Source: Gibbula magus (lineage: Eukaryota > Mollusca > Gastropoda > Trochida > Trochidae). From it: a stretch of 64,000 nt of DNA. Shown here in pieces: positions 34,201-44,626 of this stretch (its first letter is position 1; every line of letters begins with the position of its first letter). The position numbers were made by a program, and so were the translations under genes. The stretch is from assembly GCA_936450465.1 (NCBI GenBank), contig OW388297.1:29282387-29346386 (forward strand), given 5' to 3'. The notes beneath the pieces were generated by a model that was given only the letters and a program-made list of their open reading frames with translations, did no database searches and was not told where the DNA came from.

Positions 34201-36615
34201 ACATATATCCCCAACCTTGATATATTTACTATGTTGTTTGTAGATGACTATACATGTACATATACAGCATGTTATGGTAGAGTAGTGTTTGCACCTGTTA
34301 AAATGTTTCTTTATTTTACATGTATCTTCAGATTTATATGAAATATTTAGTTTATAACGTAGTTGTATTCTTTAGTATTCAAACTGTTACTTCTGGTCCA
34401 ATTTATTGTTTTATGTTTCATACCGGTGTTCAATATCTTATATTGTTTTAAATTCTTATATTTAACTTAGTGTATGCATTTTCTTCAAATATCTGTAAAT
34501 AATGTTGACCATATTGATTTACGCTTCACAACTTAACATCAACAACTTTCAATGATTTTTCAAGCTCTTGAATTTAAAAGAGAGATGAAAAAGTATTATA
34601 TATCCCAACTTGTATAGTTTTTATAACATGTGTATAAACATCTGGTGTCGGATATGTTTACTTTTATATTCTCTTACTATTTGTTAAGTTTCATGTATAC
34701 ACAATTAACTGGTTTGAAGATTTATCATTTGAAACAAAGAATGTCAAACAACAGAGGAATAGTGGATATTCAAGATATATCTGATTTATATACACTGAAT
34801 TAGATCAAATCATATTCTGATATAAATATATTTAAATTTGTTACGTCACTGTTCCAACTGAAGTGGAGTCCATGCTTTATATAGATCCTGATAATCTGGT
34901 ATAGGATGTTAAATTAATCCTCCAACAATATAAAGATACTGTAATGAAGGTTATTTTGGTCAAATTTCTGTAAAAAAGAAGTTAAACTTGACATGCTGAA
35001 TAATAATAGAGTAGCCTAACCATCAATTGTCTTGCAAATAAGTACTGTTTTGTCATGAACTATTGTAAATTTTCAATTTGACTTCAGCCTCATACTTTCA
35101 GTGTGGTAGTTCAGGGCAAAACTTTACTAATTTGCAGGACACATGATTGTTGAGACTTCTAGAAGTTGAATTCTTCAGAAAAGCAAGACTTTTGTTAACA
35201 GATTCTTTATTTTGGAAAGCACATGTGGGAAGACTAAAGTCTGTACTGTAGATGAGCTAGTAAATACTCACGTTTCTATTCATAAATCTTGCTTTTCTTA
35301 CTGACAAACATCACTATGTGAGAATAAACTGTTATCAGAGATGTTGATACATGATGTATTAATTGACATGAACTCCATATAATAGATGTAATTTATGTAG
35401 GGAAATAAAAGTTGACTATGAAAATTTGGTTTATGTGTTATTCATCATCCATTCGTTCTTCATCTTGACAGTAAGTAATATTTGTGTTGATTGAATTGTA
35501 TTAAGAATCGAATAAATTTTATTTATTTAATCAACCCTTTTGATAAAGATGATATGAAAGTAGTAAAAGTGCATGGAGAGTTATATAACTAGTTTCTTAT
35601 AAAGATGGAACCAATCTGTCACTAGCATATAGTATAGTATACACAGTGTTTGATGGGAATGTACAGCTTCTTTGATATGAATCTTCAGGAAGTAGCGATG
35701 GTATGACGTATCTGTACATGTATACCCATGATATGGTGTTATATTCTCCCAGTTGTGTTTGCCAGCACAAGCCATACAAATCAGAGAATAATAAAGTGCT
35801 GCCTCAATGGTTGAGTTACCTCCCCTTCATGATTCTTTCATTGTTAATTTAGGTGTTGAAGAGATGAAGAATGAGAACTATTTTATGGATAAACCTCTTT
35901 TTTCTGTTACTTACTTTCACCTTAAATACTTTGCAAAGACGTTGGCGCTATGTCATCATCTCTACCCCATTAAGACAGATATTGTCTTAATTTTCCCTTC
36001 CTCTAGTCTAGTTGATCATTTCTAGAGCAATACGAATACGCTTCAATATAAACATCCTATAAAATTAATATATTTAATATATTCATGATTGGCTAAATAT
36101 TAATATGTTATTGAGTTCTTGATAGCAATTTTAGCTTTGTAGATTCTGTAATTGTTTGAATCCTAACCTTGATTATGGTTTCTTTGGATTGGACTATATT
36201 CCTCTCTGATAGTGCTGTATATCCAAGTGGCACATGCTGGTAATACGCAACTCCATGGCTCTATGACTATGAACATACCCTCAGTTGATCCTGACATGAA
36301 AGATGAGAATGATATGGAAAGTAGATTAATACTCTATGAAACAGGGACTTGTAGAACAATTGAATAAGTTGACCAATTATTGGTGTAAGGTAAGTATCAG
36401 AAAATGGTGGACAAAGAAAAACTTTGCTAATCTATGTTGAAAGGTAAGTAATTGCATTTAAAACTGAATATGAAAGCTGTTGATATCACTTGTTTTATTT
36501 ACTTCTGATTTCAGGAGCAGAACGAGTGTTGCATTTACGTCTGGAGATGCCTGGAGAGTTGCCTCCCTTGATATTGGAAATGTTGGACAGAGCAGAGAAT
36601 GTGTGTATACCTTGA
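25137..36615 (+). CDS. RAR: retinoic acid receptor (NR1B), canonical isoform, spliced
   Basis: This is a ligand-regulated-type nuclear receptor that, in this family, binds AGGTCA repeats as a heterodimer with RXR. The coding exons are 25137-25215, 25513-25635, 26020-26180, 26660-26801, 27194-27357, 27711-27890, 28834-29038, 29522-29680 and 36515-36615, together 1314 bases and 437 residues, near the usual RAR length of about 450. Residues 1-97 are the variable A/B region. The zinc-finger domain follows, with C100/C103/C117/C120 and C136/C142/C152/C155 and P-box CEGCK. A Ser/Lys-rich hinge leads to the ligand-binding domain from about residue 224. The AF-2 core is at residues 423-428. All introns have GT-AG ends and consistent phases. 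A TAG in frame at 25107 fixes the start if the exon at 25094 is used. Residues equivalent to the retinoate carboxylate contacts (Lys in [10 protein letters not shown]286, R290, S301) are kept. An alternative last exon is listed separately. Confidence 0.95.
25181..25287 (+). repeat. 43-bp tandem duplication spanning the exon 1 donor
   Basis: Units 25181-25223 and 25224-25266 are identical, and a third, partial and diverged copy follows to about 25287. Each full unit contains the end of coding exon 1 and its GTAAAT donor, so the exon has two identical donors 43 bases apart. Because 43 is not a multiple of three, the distal donor changes the frame of the main ATG but gives an open frame for the ATG at 25198. 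Confidence 0.95.
25513..25635 (+). CDS. RAR: RAR coding exon 2 (A/B region)
   Basis: The acceptor is TATTCGCCCACAG and the donor is AAAGAGA|GTATGT. With the phase-1 base from exon 1 the frame reads [20 protein letters not shown] and onwards without interruption. It encodes residues 27-68 of the N-terminal A/B region. No domain is recognised in this part. Confidence 0.85.
26020..26180 (+). CDS. RAR: RAR coding exon 3 (first zinc finger)
   Basis: A proline-rich stretch (SPSPPPPPR) precedes the first zinc module with C100, C103, C117 and C120. The exon ends at the P-box lysine (CEGCK), the conserved intron position between the two fingers of RAR-type receptors. The acceptor is CTTATTTACAG and the donor is GCAAG|GTACGT. 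Confidence 0.97.
26660..26801 (+). CDS. RAR: RAR coding exon 4 (second zinc finger)
   Basis: The exon starts [10 protein letters not shown] and carries C136, C142, C152 and C155 of the second zinc module. It ends with the C-terminal extension AAGMSKE. The sequence is very close to vertebrate RAR, including the [17 protein letters not shown] core. The acceptor is TTCTGTGCAG and the donor is GAAG|GTCAGT. Confidence 0.97.
27194..27357 (+). CDS. RAR: RAR coding exon 5 (hinge)
   Basis: It begins [15 protein letters not shown], the basic RAR hinge with a probable nuclear localisation signal, and continues with an acidic Ser-rich stretch into the first helix of the ligand-binding domain ([12 protein letters not shown]). 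Residues 169-223. The acceptor is TTTCCATCACAG and the donor is TCCTCG|GTAATC. Confidence 0.95.
27711..27890 (+). CDS. RAR: RAR coding exon 6 (ligand-binding domain, helices 3-5)
   Basis: Residues 224-283 include [20 protein letters not shown], the nuclear-receptor signature of helices 3-4, with the lysine that forms one half of the coactivator charge clamp. [11 protein letters not shown] keeps the lysine that contacts retinoate in vertebrate RAR. The acceptor is TTGGCGTTGCAG and the donor is CATG|GTGAGT. Confidence 0.96.
28385..28505 (+). repeat. dispersed repeat with GCGGCGTTAAAC-type tail, copy 2
   Basis: This copy lies in intron 6 of RAR. It matches 22790-22925 and ends AAAGCGGCGTTAAACCC followed by a short ACTTCACCTCACC-type tail. 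It looks like a SINE or LINE 3' end inserted in the sense orientation. Confidence 0.65.
28834..29038 (+). CDS. RAR: RAR coding exon 7 (ligand-binding domain, helices 5-8)
   Basis: Residues 284-351. [20 protein letters not shown] aligns with the vertebrate helix 5 and beta-turn; both arginines (R286, R290) and the serine (S301) that hold the retinoate carboxylate are kept. The exon ends in ICLMSG followed by a split aspartate codon. The acceptor is ATATCTCTGTAG and the donor is GGAG|GTAAGT. Confidence 0.96.
29522..29680 (+). CDS. RAR: RAR coding exon 8 (ligand-binding domain, helices 9-11)
   Basis: Residues 352-405 include [15 protein letters not shown], the RAR helix 9, and end in [10 protein letters not shown] plus the first base of a glycine codon. 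The donor AAAG|GTAGGA is phase 1 and can join either last exon in frame (32458 or 36515). It lies 0.5 kb before the minisatellite of intron 8. Confidence 0.96.
30201..31510 (+). repeat. 58-bp minisatellite in RAR intron 8
   Basis: About 23 head-to-tail copies of a 58-bp unit are present, with few substitutions between units. Nearly every unit includes CCTTAGGTAAGTCACAGGG, in which TTAG|GTAAGT matches the splice-donor consensus; one unit has TATGTAAGT instead. The array sits between exon 8 and the first alternative last exon, in the sense orientation. It is non-coding. Confidence 0.97.
32458..33392 (+). CDS. RAR: RAR alternative last exon, Ser/Pro-rich tail without AF-2
   Basis: A strong acceptor (TCTTCCCATGCTCTAG) opens a frame of 310 codons ending in TAG, in the phase that exon 8 supplies. 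Joined to exons 1-8 it gives 715 residues. After Gly405 the sequence becomes [20 protein letters not shown] instead of the canonical AERVL... and no AF-2 of the form hydrophobic-hydrophobic-x-Glu-hydrophobic-hydrophobic follows. The rest is rich in Ser, Pro, Asn and Met, probably disordered, with a sumoylation consensus IKTE at residues 436-439. Base composition is coding-like, with GC higher than the flanks. I do not recognise a homologous domain. The isoform would bind DNA but lack the usual coactivator surface. It could instead be the main form, or an exon joined otherwise; transcripts would decide. Confidence 0.85.
33393..35440 (+). other. probable 3'UTR of the long RAR isoform
   Basis: AT-rich non-coding sequence follows the stop of the alternative exon. 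A direct repeat of nuclear-receptor half-sites with 1-bp spacing (GGGTCA-A-AGGTCA) occurs at 33559-33571. AATAAA at 35404-35409 followed by TTGGTTTATGTGTTA is a plausible poly(A) site; earlier AATAAA copies occur near 34074 and 35323. Confidence 0.45.
35404..35409 (+). terminator. candidate poly(A) signal, long RAR isoform
   Basis: AATAAA is followed within 30 bases by a GT-rich stretch (TTTGGTTTATGTGTTA), the usual layout of a cleavage and polyadenylation site. It would end a 2-kb 3'UTR. Confidence 0.4.
36515..36615 (+). CDS. RAR: RAR canonical last exon (helix 11 end and AF-2 helix 12)
   Basis: The acceptor TTACTTCTGATTTCAG opens a 33-codon frame. With exon 8 it reads [20 protein letters not shown] and continues LEMLD, matching the end of vertebrate RAR almost residue for residue. 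L423-I424-x-E426-M427-L428 is the AF-2 core that binds coactivators when helix 12 closes. The protein ends nine residues later, so this isoform has almost no F domain. The exon is too short for ordinary ORF calling and lies 3.1 kb beyond the stop of the alternative last exon. Confidence 0.95.
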
Positions 36616-39600
36616 CAGACATCTAGGACAATAAATAGAGACTGGTAAAATGTCTTGGACTTTGAATAAACACAGAGACACCAGACTCTTGGACACTAGA
36701 TAAAACAACATCTGACTGGCGGCAAGTCTGGGAAGATAGATACAAGAGGCTGGCGGCAAGTCTAGACTAGTACCAGTCAGAGATATAGCTTACAGAACTT
36801 GTGCCAGCGACGAAAAGTTCGGATGCACCGTTGACATTGTTGCAAGAAACTGATTACGGAATGTACTTCACTGATTTGTGGAACTCGAGTGATTATCTGC
36901 TGGTGATTTGATAAGCCTGGTGAAATTGTTGGACAATTGTGATTATAAGATTATTTTCCTGTTGAAGTAGTATGTTGGACATTCATTTCCTCTTTCACTA
37001 TAAAGCCTTCCAGCACATGCTGACATGAATAGTTAACCACTTCTGTTGATAACTGACAGTGTGGATTCAGTCATTCCGGTTCTTTCTTACACTATCGATT
37101 TATAGTTAAGGAACTTGATGATGAACTAACTGGTTACAGAATTAGTTGTTAAGCTTCTACCTTTTACCTGCTGGCCCAGGATTCAGGTAACTCATCTATG
37201 CTTTCAGCAGTTCCTGGATTCTCCAGTTGCTTTGAGATACGTCTTTACTTTAAACTGTTTCAGTCTTCATGAAGCTATTGACTCCGATAAAATTAGCAGG
37301 TTATACTTAACTGAAAAATGATGTATATATTTTTATAAACAATTTGCATATAAGTGCTAGTAAATTTTGAGTATTTGAGTGTTTCCCAACAAAGCATGAG
37401 CGTTTAATTTACAGGGGTTTGATCATGTGTTAGAGTCCGATATAGAGCAGTGCGTATAGTCTACAGTCTCAGGGGAGAGTCGTTATGCAACTTATAGGGC
37501 AGTGAGATGTATTACGGAAGGGTGAGAGTCATATATAATCTATCCATCAGCTCACTCAATCATACATAACTATTCAAATAAAGCATTTTGCTCCGAGCTA
37601 ATGGCTCAAATTTCAGCAAAGCCATTGATATGCAAATGTTTGACAAAAATGTACTCCTTAACTTCTAGTATCACTTCATCTATCATCTGTTTCACAAAGA
37701 AATTTCTTGGAATCACTACCTCTTATAGAAGACAAGGGCTATTAAACATTTTTCTTACTCCTAGCTTCATGAATTAAATGCCATTAACAGACAATAGATT
37801 TTATGTAGATCATATTTATCATGACAAAATATTTATTTATAGATTTGATGCTGTTTTTTCACTGAAGCCCGGTATTGTACAGACTTAGCATCTTGAATAT
37901 GTCATAATTTATTTAATTGCTCTTGTTGAATTTTTAACAAACCCCAAATTACATTAAGAATTTGAAAACCAAATTGTTGATATTTCCGATGTTGAAAGGT
38001 TAAAGTATTGTACTGCCATATCCTTAACCATGTTAAACTATAATGAATCCAATATGTGCTGCCCTTTCAACCTTGTCAGTGTCATCTACATTCAATGTGT
38101 CTTTTGTTAAGAAAAAAAACAAATGTTCAAATGGATCATTGGTGATTTTAATTGGAACAATTCAGAGCAATTTTTAACTTCACGGTTATATTTGATTGTC
38201 TTATATATATTCTAATCTATATGTCTAATATTATTTGTATTTCTACCCAAAATTGAATTCAATCATTTCAACCATCTCCTGCTGTCTGTACATGTACCAT
38301 GTTGTCTACTAGCTAGTAAGACCATCTTCTTACACTCAAAAGTAACAGCACATTTTGGAATCTTTATACATTTGACCTGACTCGAAGGATAAGTGGCAGT
38401 ACATTCAAGTAGTGCATCTAAACCAAACCAGATCCTGACCATTATACCATTGATAACTTTATACCATTGAGTTCAGCTGGGATCTGACAACCAGTTTGAC
38501 CCCCAATTCCATTGGTACATGTCCATTGTTGATTAGCAATACAGTTCATACCTGTGAGTTGATTGTTACTTCATTGATTACTCATTACTGATTACTTAGT
38601 TATAGAATCAACATATATATATATCATAGTCATGTTATTGTTTTATATAATGTTGAGATGAATATATGGCTGTGTGAAACAGCAGAGCTATTAAGTTTGT
38701 TGTGGTATTGAGTTGTACATAGACTTCATGAACAGATTGTGAGAACAGATTGATCATATTCTTGCTTCTTACCATCTACTGGCCAGTAACCATCTTCATT
38801 TTGTTTGATGATTTGTCTCGTCTCTTCATTTTCATCAGCTATTATTCAATCCTCCATTTAACTGATATTATTACTGAACTACAGTTTTACAAGAACTAAT
38901 CAGATAAAGAACTGATGATCTTCTTTCCGTCTCATCATTGTGTAACTCTAAAATTGAAAATGTCCAATTATCAAAAAAACGGAAATCATCAAAACTAATA
39001 TAAAAGATAAGATCAATTTTCTGTTACAATTTTGTCCATACCATTCTCATTCTGTTTCCTCACACCCATAACTGTCGATCTCAACTGACTGTTCTGTCCA
39101 GTACAAAGATTTTGAGCTTGTACAGTACATTGTACATTTCAGATGTATATGATTTGTTGTGGAACTTGTCACTAGTCATAATTGCGTGGGCAGCATCTGT
39201 CTGTCTGTCCATATATCGGTCCACACCGTAACTACCTCAAGTGTTATCTATGCAAACATTGGGCATTTATAGTTTCAGCTGTATTGTGTTCACATTGACT
39301 TCAGTGAGAGAACCAGGGTCTCCACTTGTTTCATTCAACTCTGTTCGCTGTCAGGGGATGCCAATAAGTAGGGAATAGTATAAAATGAACTATGAAGATT
39401 TTGTTTCATTTTCGTCAATGACAACCATTATTTCGTAGGATACCAATAGGATATGTGGTATAATGTACTGAGCTGAGTCTCCATCTCACCTGTTTTCTTT
39501 CTGGGCTTTTTGTACGTTTTGGATTTGTTATCAAAGATAAAATTCAGGATTCCTTTCTTTTTCTTTATGAAAGGCAAGGTTTATGTGTTTCATCTTACTG

Positions 39601-41345
39601 CCCTTCAAAGACTTGACCAAGATGAGAGCCAAAGTAAAGTGTGACTTTCATGAAGTAAAATTTTCAAGAGGGTTTTCTTTTTTGGATCAATGATAAAGGT
39701 TCAGTAAAGTAAAGATAAAAAAAAAAAAATTTTTGGTTAACAAGAGACAAGTTTTTAGGGTGTTTGAAAAAGAAGACTTAGTTTTGACTGACATCTAAAT
39801 AGTGTTATTTCTGGTTAATATCAAAGTTTGCGAGTTTGTTTTAAGATGATTCCATGTCTTATTTATTTTCTTAAAAACTTTTATTGCTAAACATTTTGTA
39901 AAGTAAAGTTAATTGTTAAATGATATTTCCGATAAAATGTTTCATGGTTTAAAAATAAAGTTTGAATGTTGATTTGTTTTTAAAGAATAACATTTTTCTG
40001 TAAGGTACTTGTTCAAGTAACAAATGCCAAGTTTTACTTTCAAGTGACAAAATCATTAAGTTTCTTCAAAAGACAAAGTTTGTTGTAGTAATATCTGAAA
40101 TGACAAGGTTTGTACTTAAATGATTAGAGAAAAGTTTGGTAGTACAGAGAAGAGAAGGAAAGCTATTTGTATATGATCCATTGCTTATTGCAAAGATTGG
40201 GCCAACTATTTATAGATATATAATGCAAGATCAACTTGTTTTCTTATCTATTCAAGAGGGTTTATTTTGTAACACCCTCAACATCTCATGCATTGTTATT
40301 ATGTAATAAGAAGGCAAACAACCAGAGTTTATATCTGAAATGTTGGTTGGCTTTAACAAAACACTTCATGTCAAAACCATTGCATTGGTAAATTTCAGTT
40401 AAGTAAGTCTGGTTAAATTATTTACAATCATGGCAAACTTTTATTCACTTACGGGTTTCGGTTAAAGAGGTCTGGTAGAATTATTTGCAACTATGTTATA
40501 TTTTTATTCATATAAAATTCATGTAAATTACCAGGTGAAATCATAACAGAATGTTCATCTTTCATCTTTTAGAAACAACTTTCAAGAGATGTTAAAAACA
40601 TTGAACTGGAATTATTGTCATCTGTGTATAAGGAGAGCCTAGAGAAATTTCATTTAAAAATTCAAATATTGCTTATCAAGATGATATTTACAAACTTTTA
40701 AGTTATTTAGATATGAGGAAATTCTTTATAATTACACCCTTTCATATTTATAGATCCTTAATAAGGTGTTTAAAGTTTTCAAGTTGAAGAGATTTTCTGT
40801 TATTTACAAACATGAAAAATACTTCAGGTGTGATACCTATTTTATTTCATTGCTAGTAATTCAATTGTAGTAAACAAATCTGATGAGTCAGCATTCTACA
40901 ACTGTTCTAATGTAACAATGTGTCGCTTCCTTCCTATGGAGTATTTACAACTTTATAGAAGTTCGAAGCCGACATTTCCACTAGCTTATCAATTACTTTA
41001 GTTTATTTAAGGCACACACTGAATCCTTACTAATGTTAAACAACAATGGAATGTAAGTGAAATATTCATTTGGCTTTGATCATAGAATATACTATTGTTA
41101 CTGAATCATAAGGAGTAAAACATGAGTTCAACGCTAACTTGATGTTTTTTAAAGTGACTGAGTATAACTTCTTTGTGGAAACCATGAAGAAACATCTATG
41201 AACTATTTACATGTGACAAGTTTTGCCCGTGTTGTCATGACAACAGCAACTACTCAGGAAGATTTTACAAGAAGTTCTTGTTGCCATATTTGGCGTTATG
41301 AATAACCTGTAGTCAAATGTACATAATAAAATGATTCGCAGCACC
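36616..41345 (+). other. probable 3'UTR and flank of the canonical RAR isoform
   Basis: This is AT-rich non-coding DNA with no recognisable exon or repeat family. Many short frames occur by chance. AATAAA at 41325-41330 followed by TCTTGTGTTTTCTTT is the best poly(A) candidate and would imply a 3'UTR of about 4.7 kb. An earlier site is equally possible. Confidence 0.4.
41325..41330 (+). terminator. candidate poly(A) signal, canonical RAR isoform
   Basis: AATAAA is followed 20-30 bases later by a GT/T-rich element (TTGTCTTGTGTTTTCTTTCT). The spacing and composition fit a vertebrate-type cleavage site. Confidence 0.4.
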
Positions 41346-41524
41346 TTGTCTTGTGTTTTCTTTCTGCGCCAGTTTCTTATTCTTCTCTATGATTTGTCAA
41401 AATTCAAGTTAAAGGAACGTCAAAGACAACTGCAATTGACGGAGGAGGGCGCACTGGCCACTGATGCCTGATGATTACTATCATGGGAAGACATTCTAAT
41501 GAAGTTAAATACAAACCTATTTTA

Positions 41525-41830
41525 AAAAATAAAACTCCATTAACCTGCCTTCCATTCATACGATTCCAACACTGCTCCTTTGATAAATAAATACATAACT
41601 ATTTAAAGAAAAAAAACAATGATTCTGCCTTCAATTCATACGATTCCATCACTGCTCCTTCAGTAAATAAATACGTAACTACATGTATTTAAAGAATAAA
41701 ACACCATGATCCTGTCTTCTATCCCTCACTGCTCCTTTAGGAAATAAATACGTAACTCTTTAAAGAATAAAACACTACAATCCTGCCTTCCATTCACACG
41801 ATTCCAACACTGATCATTTTGAAGTTAAAT
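41525..41830. repeat. tandem repeat of about 80-95 bp, 3-4 copies
   Basis: Units contain CCTGCCTTCCATTCATACGATTCCAACACTGCTCC-like blocks (variants differ) followed by AAATAAATACGTAACT and AAAGAATAAAACAC. A further diverged copy appears at 41981-42045 after about 150 bp of other sequence. Non-coding. Confidence 0.8.
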
Positions 41831-42046
41831 ATATCGACTGTTTGAAAGGCATTCTAGAAGTTGGTGTGATGAAGAAGCATACTTGATAGCGGTATAAGGA
41901 TCTAAACCGAAACGTCGCTATTGTTGATAAAGAGGTTGGTCATGCATAAACTCTTTGTCTTCTAAATATATCACAATTTAAAGAATAAAAAAATACCACA
42001 ATCCGGCGTTTTATTCAAAGGATTTCTAACACTTCTTCTGTAGTAT

Positions 42047-42124
42047 CTATACAATGCCTCGCCGCTAATGGCTGCAATACTGCCGAAGCGGCGTTAAACA
42101 ATAACTCACTCACTATACAATGCC
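42047..42124 (+). mobile_element. 5'-truncated retroelement tail with 12-bp target duplication
   Basis: A 54-bp insert (42059-42112) ends in GAAGCGGCGTTAAACAATAACTCACTCA-type sequence. It is flanked by identical 12-bp copies of CTATACAATGCC at 42047-42058 and 42113-42124. The tail is shared with the repeats at 22790 and 28385. A clean duplication of this length is typical of LINE-driven retroposition, so this is a very short 5'-truncated copy. Confidence 0.8.
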
Positions 42125-42179
42125 AATCTGAAATAAACAAATAAACAAGCCTGGTTTCAAGGGTTGATCTAATATATAT

Positions 42180-43520
42180 TAAACTACAGGCTTTGTGGTA
42201 AAATATTAAAGGCATTAACATGTATTTAGATGTCAAAGCCAATGTACGTTTCAATTCAAATACAACAGACTATTTTGAATGACCATTTGGTTGAAGACAA
42301 GGATGTATGCTAACTCCGATGATATTTTCATTATTCAACAATGAATTTTCTATAGAGATAGTACAGTTATCTGATATGATATACATATCAATGGTGTTTT
42401 TCGCTGACGATGTCATTGTAATTACAGACACATAGTGTGGTCTCCAATGTCAGTTTTAGTCTCCTCCAACGGGAATTTGGGGATAAACTGTGAAGATGGA
42501 TAAATCAAATGTAGCAGTCTGTAGGAGGGGTGGTAGATTATCAAGGAATGATGTAACACTGTATGCTTTCTCATTAAAGCAAGAATGAAAATTGTGAATA
42601 GCTATAAATATTTGGGATTTCTGTTTACTTGTCATTTTAGTATGATAAAACTGCTTGGTGATCTTTCCCTAAGGGCCAAAAATAAATGTTGATCTCAGAA
42701 ATTACTTCGCCGTACATTTACACATATTTATAGTATAATTTATACACAAAAATATGAATACAACCAATACTCATGTATGGGGTTTTAAGAGGTATGAGAA
42801 TGTTAAAGAATGTACCTTACTGCGTGTAAATTATTTTTAAATGTCTGTCCATAAACACCACATGCGATTGTGTATACCCACTGTATATCAACTCTACTGT
42901 TAGAATAATGAATTATTGGATGAAAATATTGTCAATGCATGAAATCGAAACCGTTTACCAAAGTAAGCTTATAATACGTCACTCGATATGTATTATATGG
43001 GTCATAACATTTGGGACTCTGAAAGTAGAAACCTGCTTTTCACCCATGGATTTGGTATTGGCTATCACAATGTATAGGAAATAGAGTATTGTTTGTAAAC
43101 GTTTTTAAAACTAGGGCTAGAGATATGTTCTGCCAATACTGGAATTCAACACGAAATTAATAGTAATAGACACGATATATGGAGATAATTTTAGAAGTCT
43201 GCTTGCACCAGAAAGAGATTGTTGATTTGAAATTTCACAAAATCCTCGTTACAAATTTCGATCGGGCCTGCTACGTTTAAGAATTAAAAATATTATAGGT
43301 CATTAAGAATTTGCCCTGTTTGTAAGAAGACGAGTTTCACTTTCTTATTATATGTCCATTTTACAACGATTTAAGAAAATGTACATTCCGAAAATTGTAA
43401 ATGGAAACATACATGTAATTAAATTATTCTTACTACCGATGATCAATCTTATGTTTAAAAAGTTAAATAATTTTATTTTTTACCCACACAACAAAAGATG
43501 TAAAAAGCTAAATGAATCGT
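42180..43520 (+). pseudogene. decayed non-LTR retrotransposon (LINE) reverse transcriptase
   Basis: Translation in shifting + frames gives pieces of a LINE reverse transcriptase in the right order: GINMYLDVKANV, then RQGCMLTPMIFSLFN, then the catalytic FADDV box (about 42402), then NSYKYLGFLFT. Towards the end comes a C-terminal zinc-knuckle-like stretch (about 43300-43400) that resembles CPVCKK...FLL...H. Stops interrupt it (for example TGA at 42281 and 42293, and TAG just after the FADD box) and frameshifts occur, so it is inactive. The endonuclease and the upstream half are missing. The clade was not determined. Confidence 0.75.
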
Positions 43521-43639
43521 GATGTTATTGATTGTATATTTCCATGTCATAAACCTCTTGTAAGGTTGTAAACTTGATGCCTCCTTTATTGTATATGAAA
43601 TGTATACGCCTGTGTTTGGGCCCAGGGGTCTATATACTT

Positions 43640-43735
43640 GAATAATGATGATGAAGATGATGATGATGATGATGATAATGTATCTGATGATGCTGATGAT
43701 GATGAATCTAATGATGATGATTATGATGAACATGA
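43640..43735 (+). repeat. imperfect (GAT)n microsatellite
   Basis: About 30 GAT/GAA-type triplets follow the 3' end of the decayed LINE, just after GGGCCCAGGGGTCTATATAC. It may descend from the simple tail of that element. The Ile-rich frame on the opposite strand comes from this repeat. Confidence 0.85.
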
Positions 43736-44045
43736 AGAAACATAGATCGATGCTAAAGAAGCGCACATAAAATCTTCAGCTGCCCTTCTAACCTCGCTGT
43801 TCAGGAAATCATACATGCGTTGTAACTTTATTGAAATTATTTACCGCAAAACACACAAATGTCTGCCAAATCGAATTCCAATTTTGTTGTTGCATTTTCC
43901 ATGATGATAATTCATTCGGAGCTGGCCTGTATGACTTTAAATTCTGGAGGTTAACGTTTTCTCATATGTCATCCATTTTTATGTAGCGTCCATTTTAAAT
44001 GCCTATGGTGTGGATTCATATTCGTATCCTGCTCTTTTACCAGAA

Positions 44046-44088
44046 GACTGACGTTTCAGCTAATCATTCTTCGCTGAAACGTTCAGTC
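44046..44088. repeat. short hairpin around GAAACGTT
   Basis: GACTGACGTTTCAGC and GCTGAAACGTTCAGTC form arms of about 15 bp around a 12-bp loop, with one bulged base. Related GAAACGTC-type motifs occur at about 41909 and 46243. The origin is unknown. Confidence 0.6.
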
Positions 44089-44626
44089 CAACATACAATT
44101 TAGAAAGAAAATAAAAAGCAAAATGTGGTGTTATATTTAGAGATTTCTGTTAACGGTGAATGTATTCTAACTAACTTTTTAACATTTTAAACTGCGAGAG
44201 AGCTGTATATATCGATTTGATGTCAACATATGAATTTTAACATTCATCAGGTCCAACGCGTCAAGAGGCAAGGCGTGTAAAGTGTTGGTTGTCTCAGCCT
44301 TTCGTCAAAATAGATGTGTCGATGCATAAACGGATATATATTTTTATAACACAATACACAATGATAGACAACATTACTTCACTACACACTCTCCAGACAA
44401 AAACAGGGATAAAAGCATCGGGGACATTAGAATTCAAATTTAGTCCATAAATATTTTTTTGAATTACGTTTTGTTATTTTTCTTCTAAACACATAGAGAG
44501 AAAACACCACATGTGACAGTCAACACAGCAAATAAGATTTACACCAATATAATTATAAGATAATGAGATTTACACGTGCCGCTGACCCAGTGATGACGTC
44601 ATTGATTGAGAGCCCTATTATAACAT

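Noticed and set aside
43473..43766. Ile-rich membrane-like protein on the - strand
   Set aside because: It is the translation of a (GAT)n microsatellite next to a decayed LINE.
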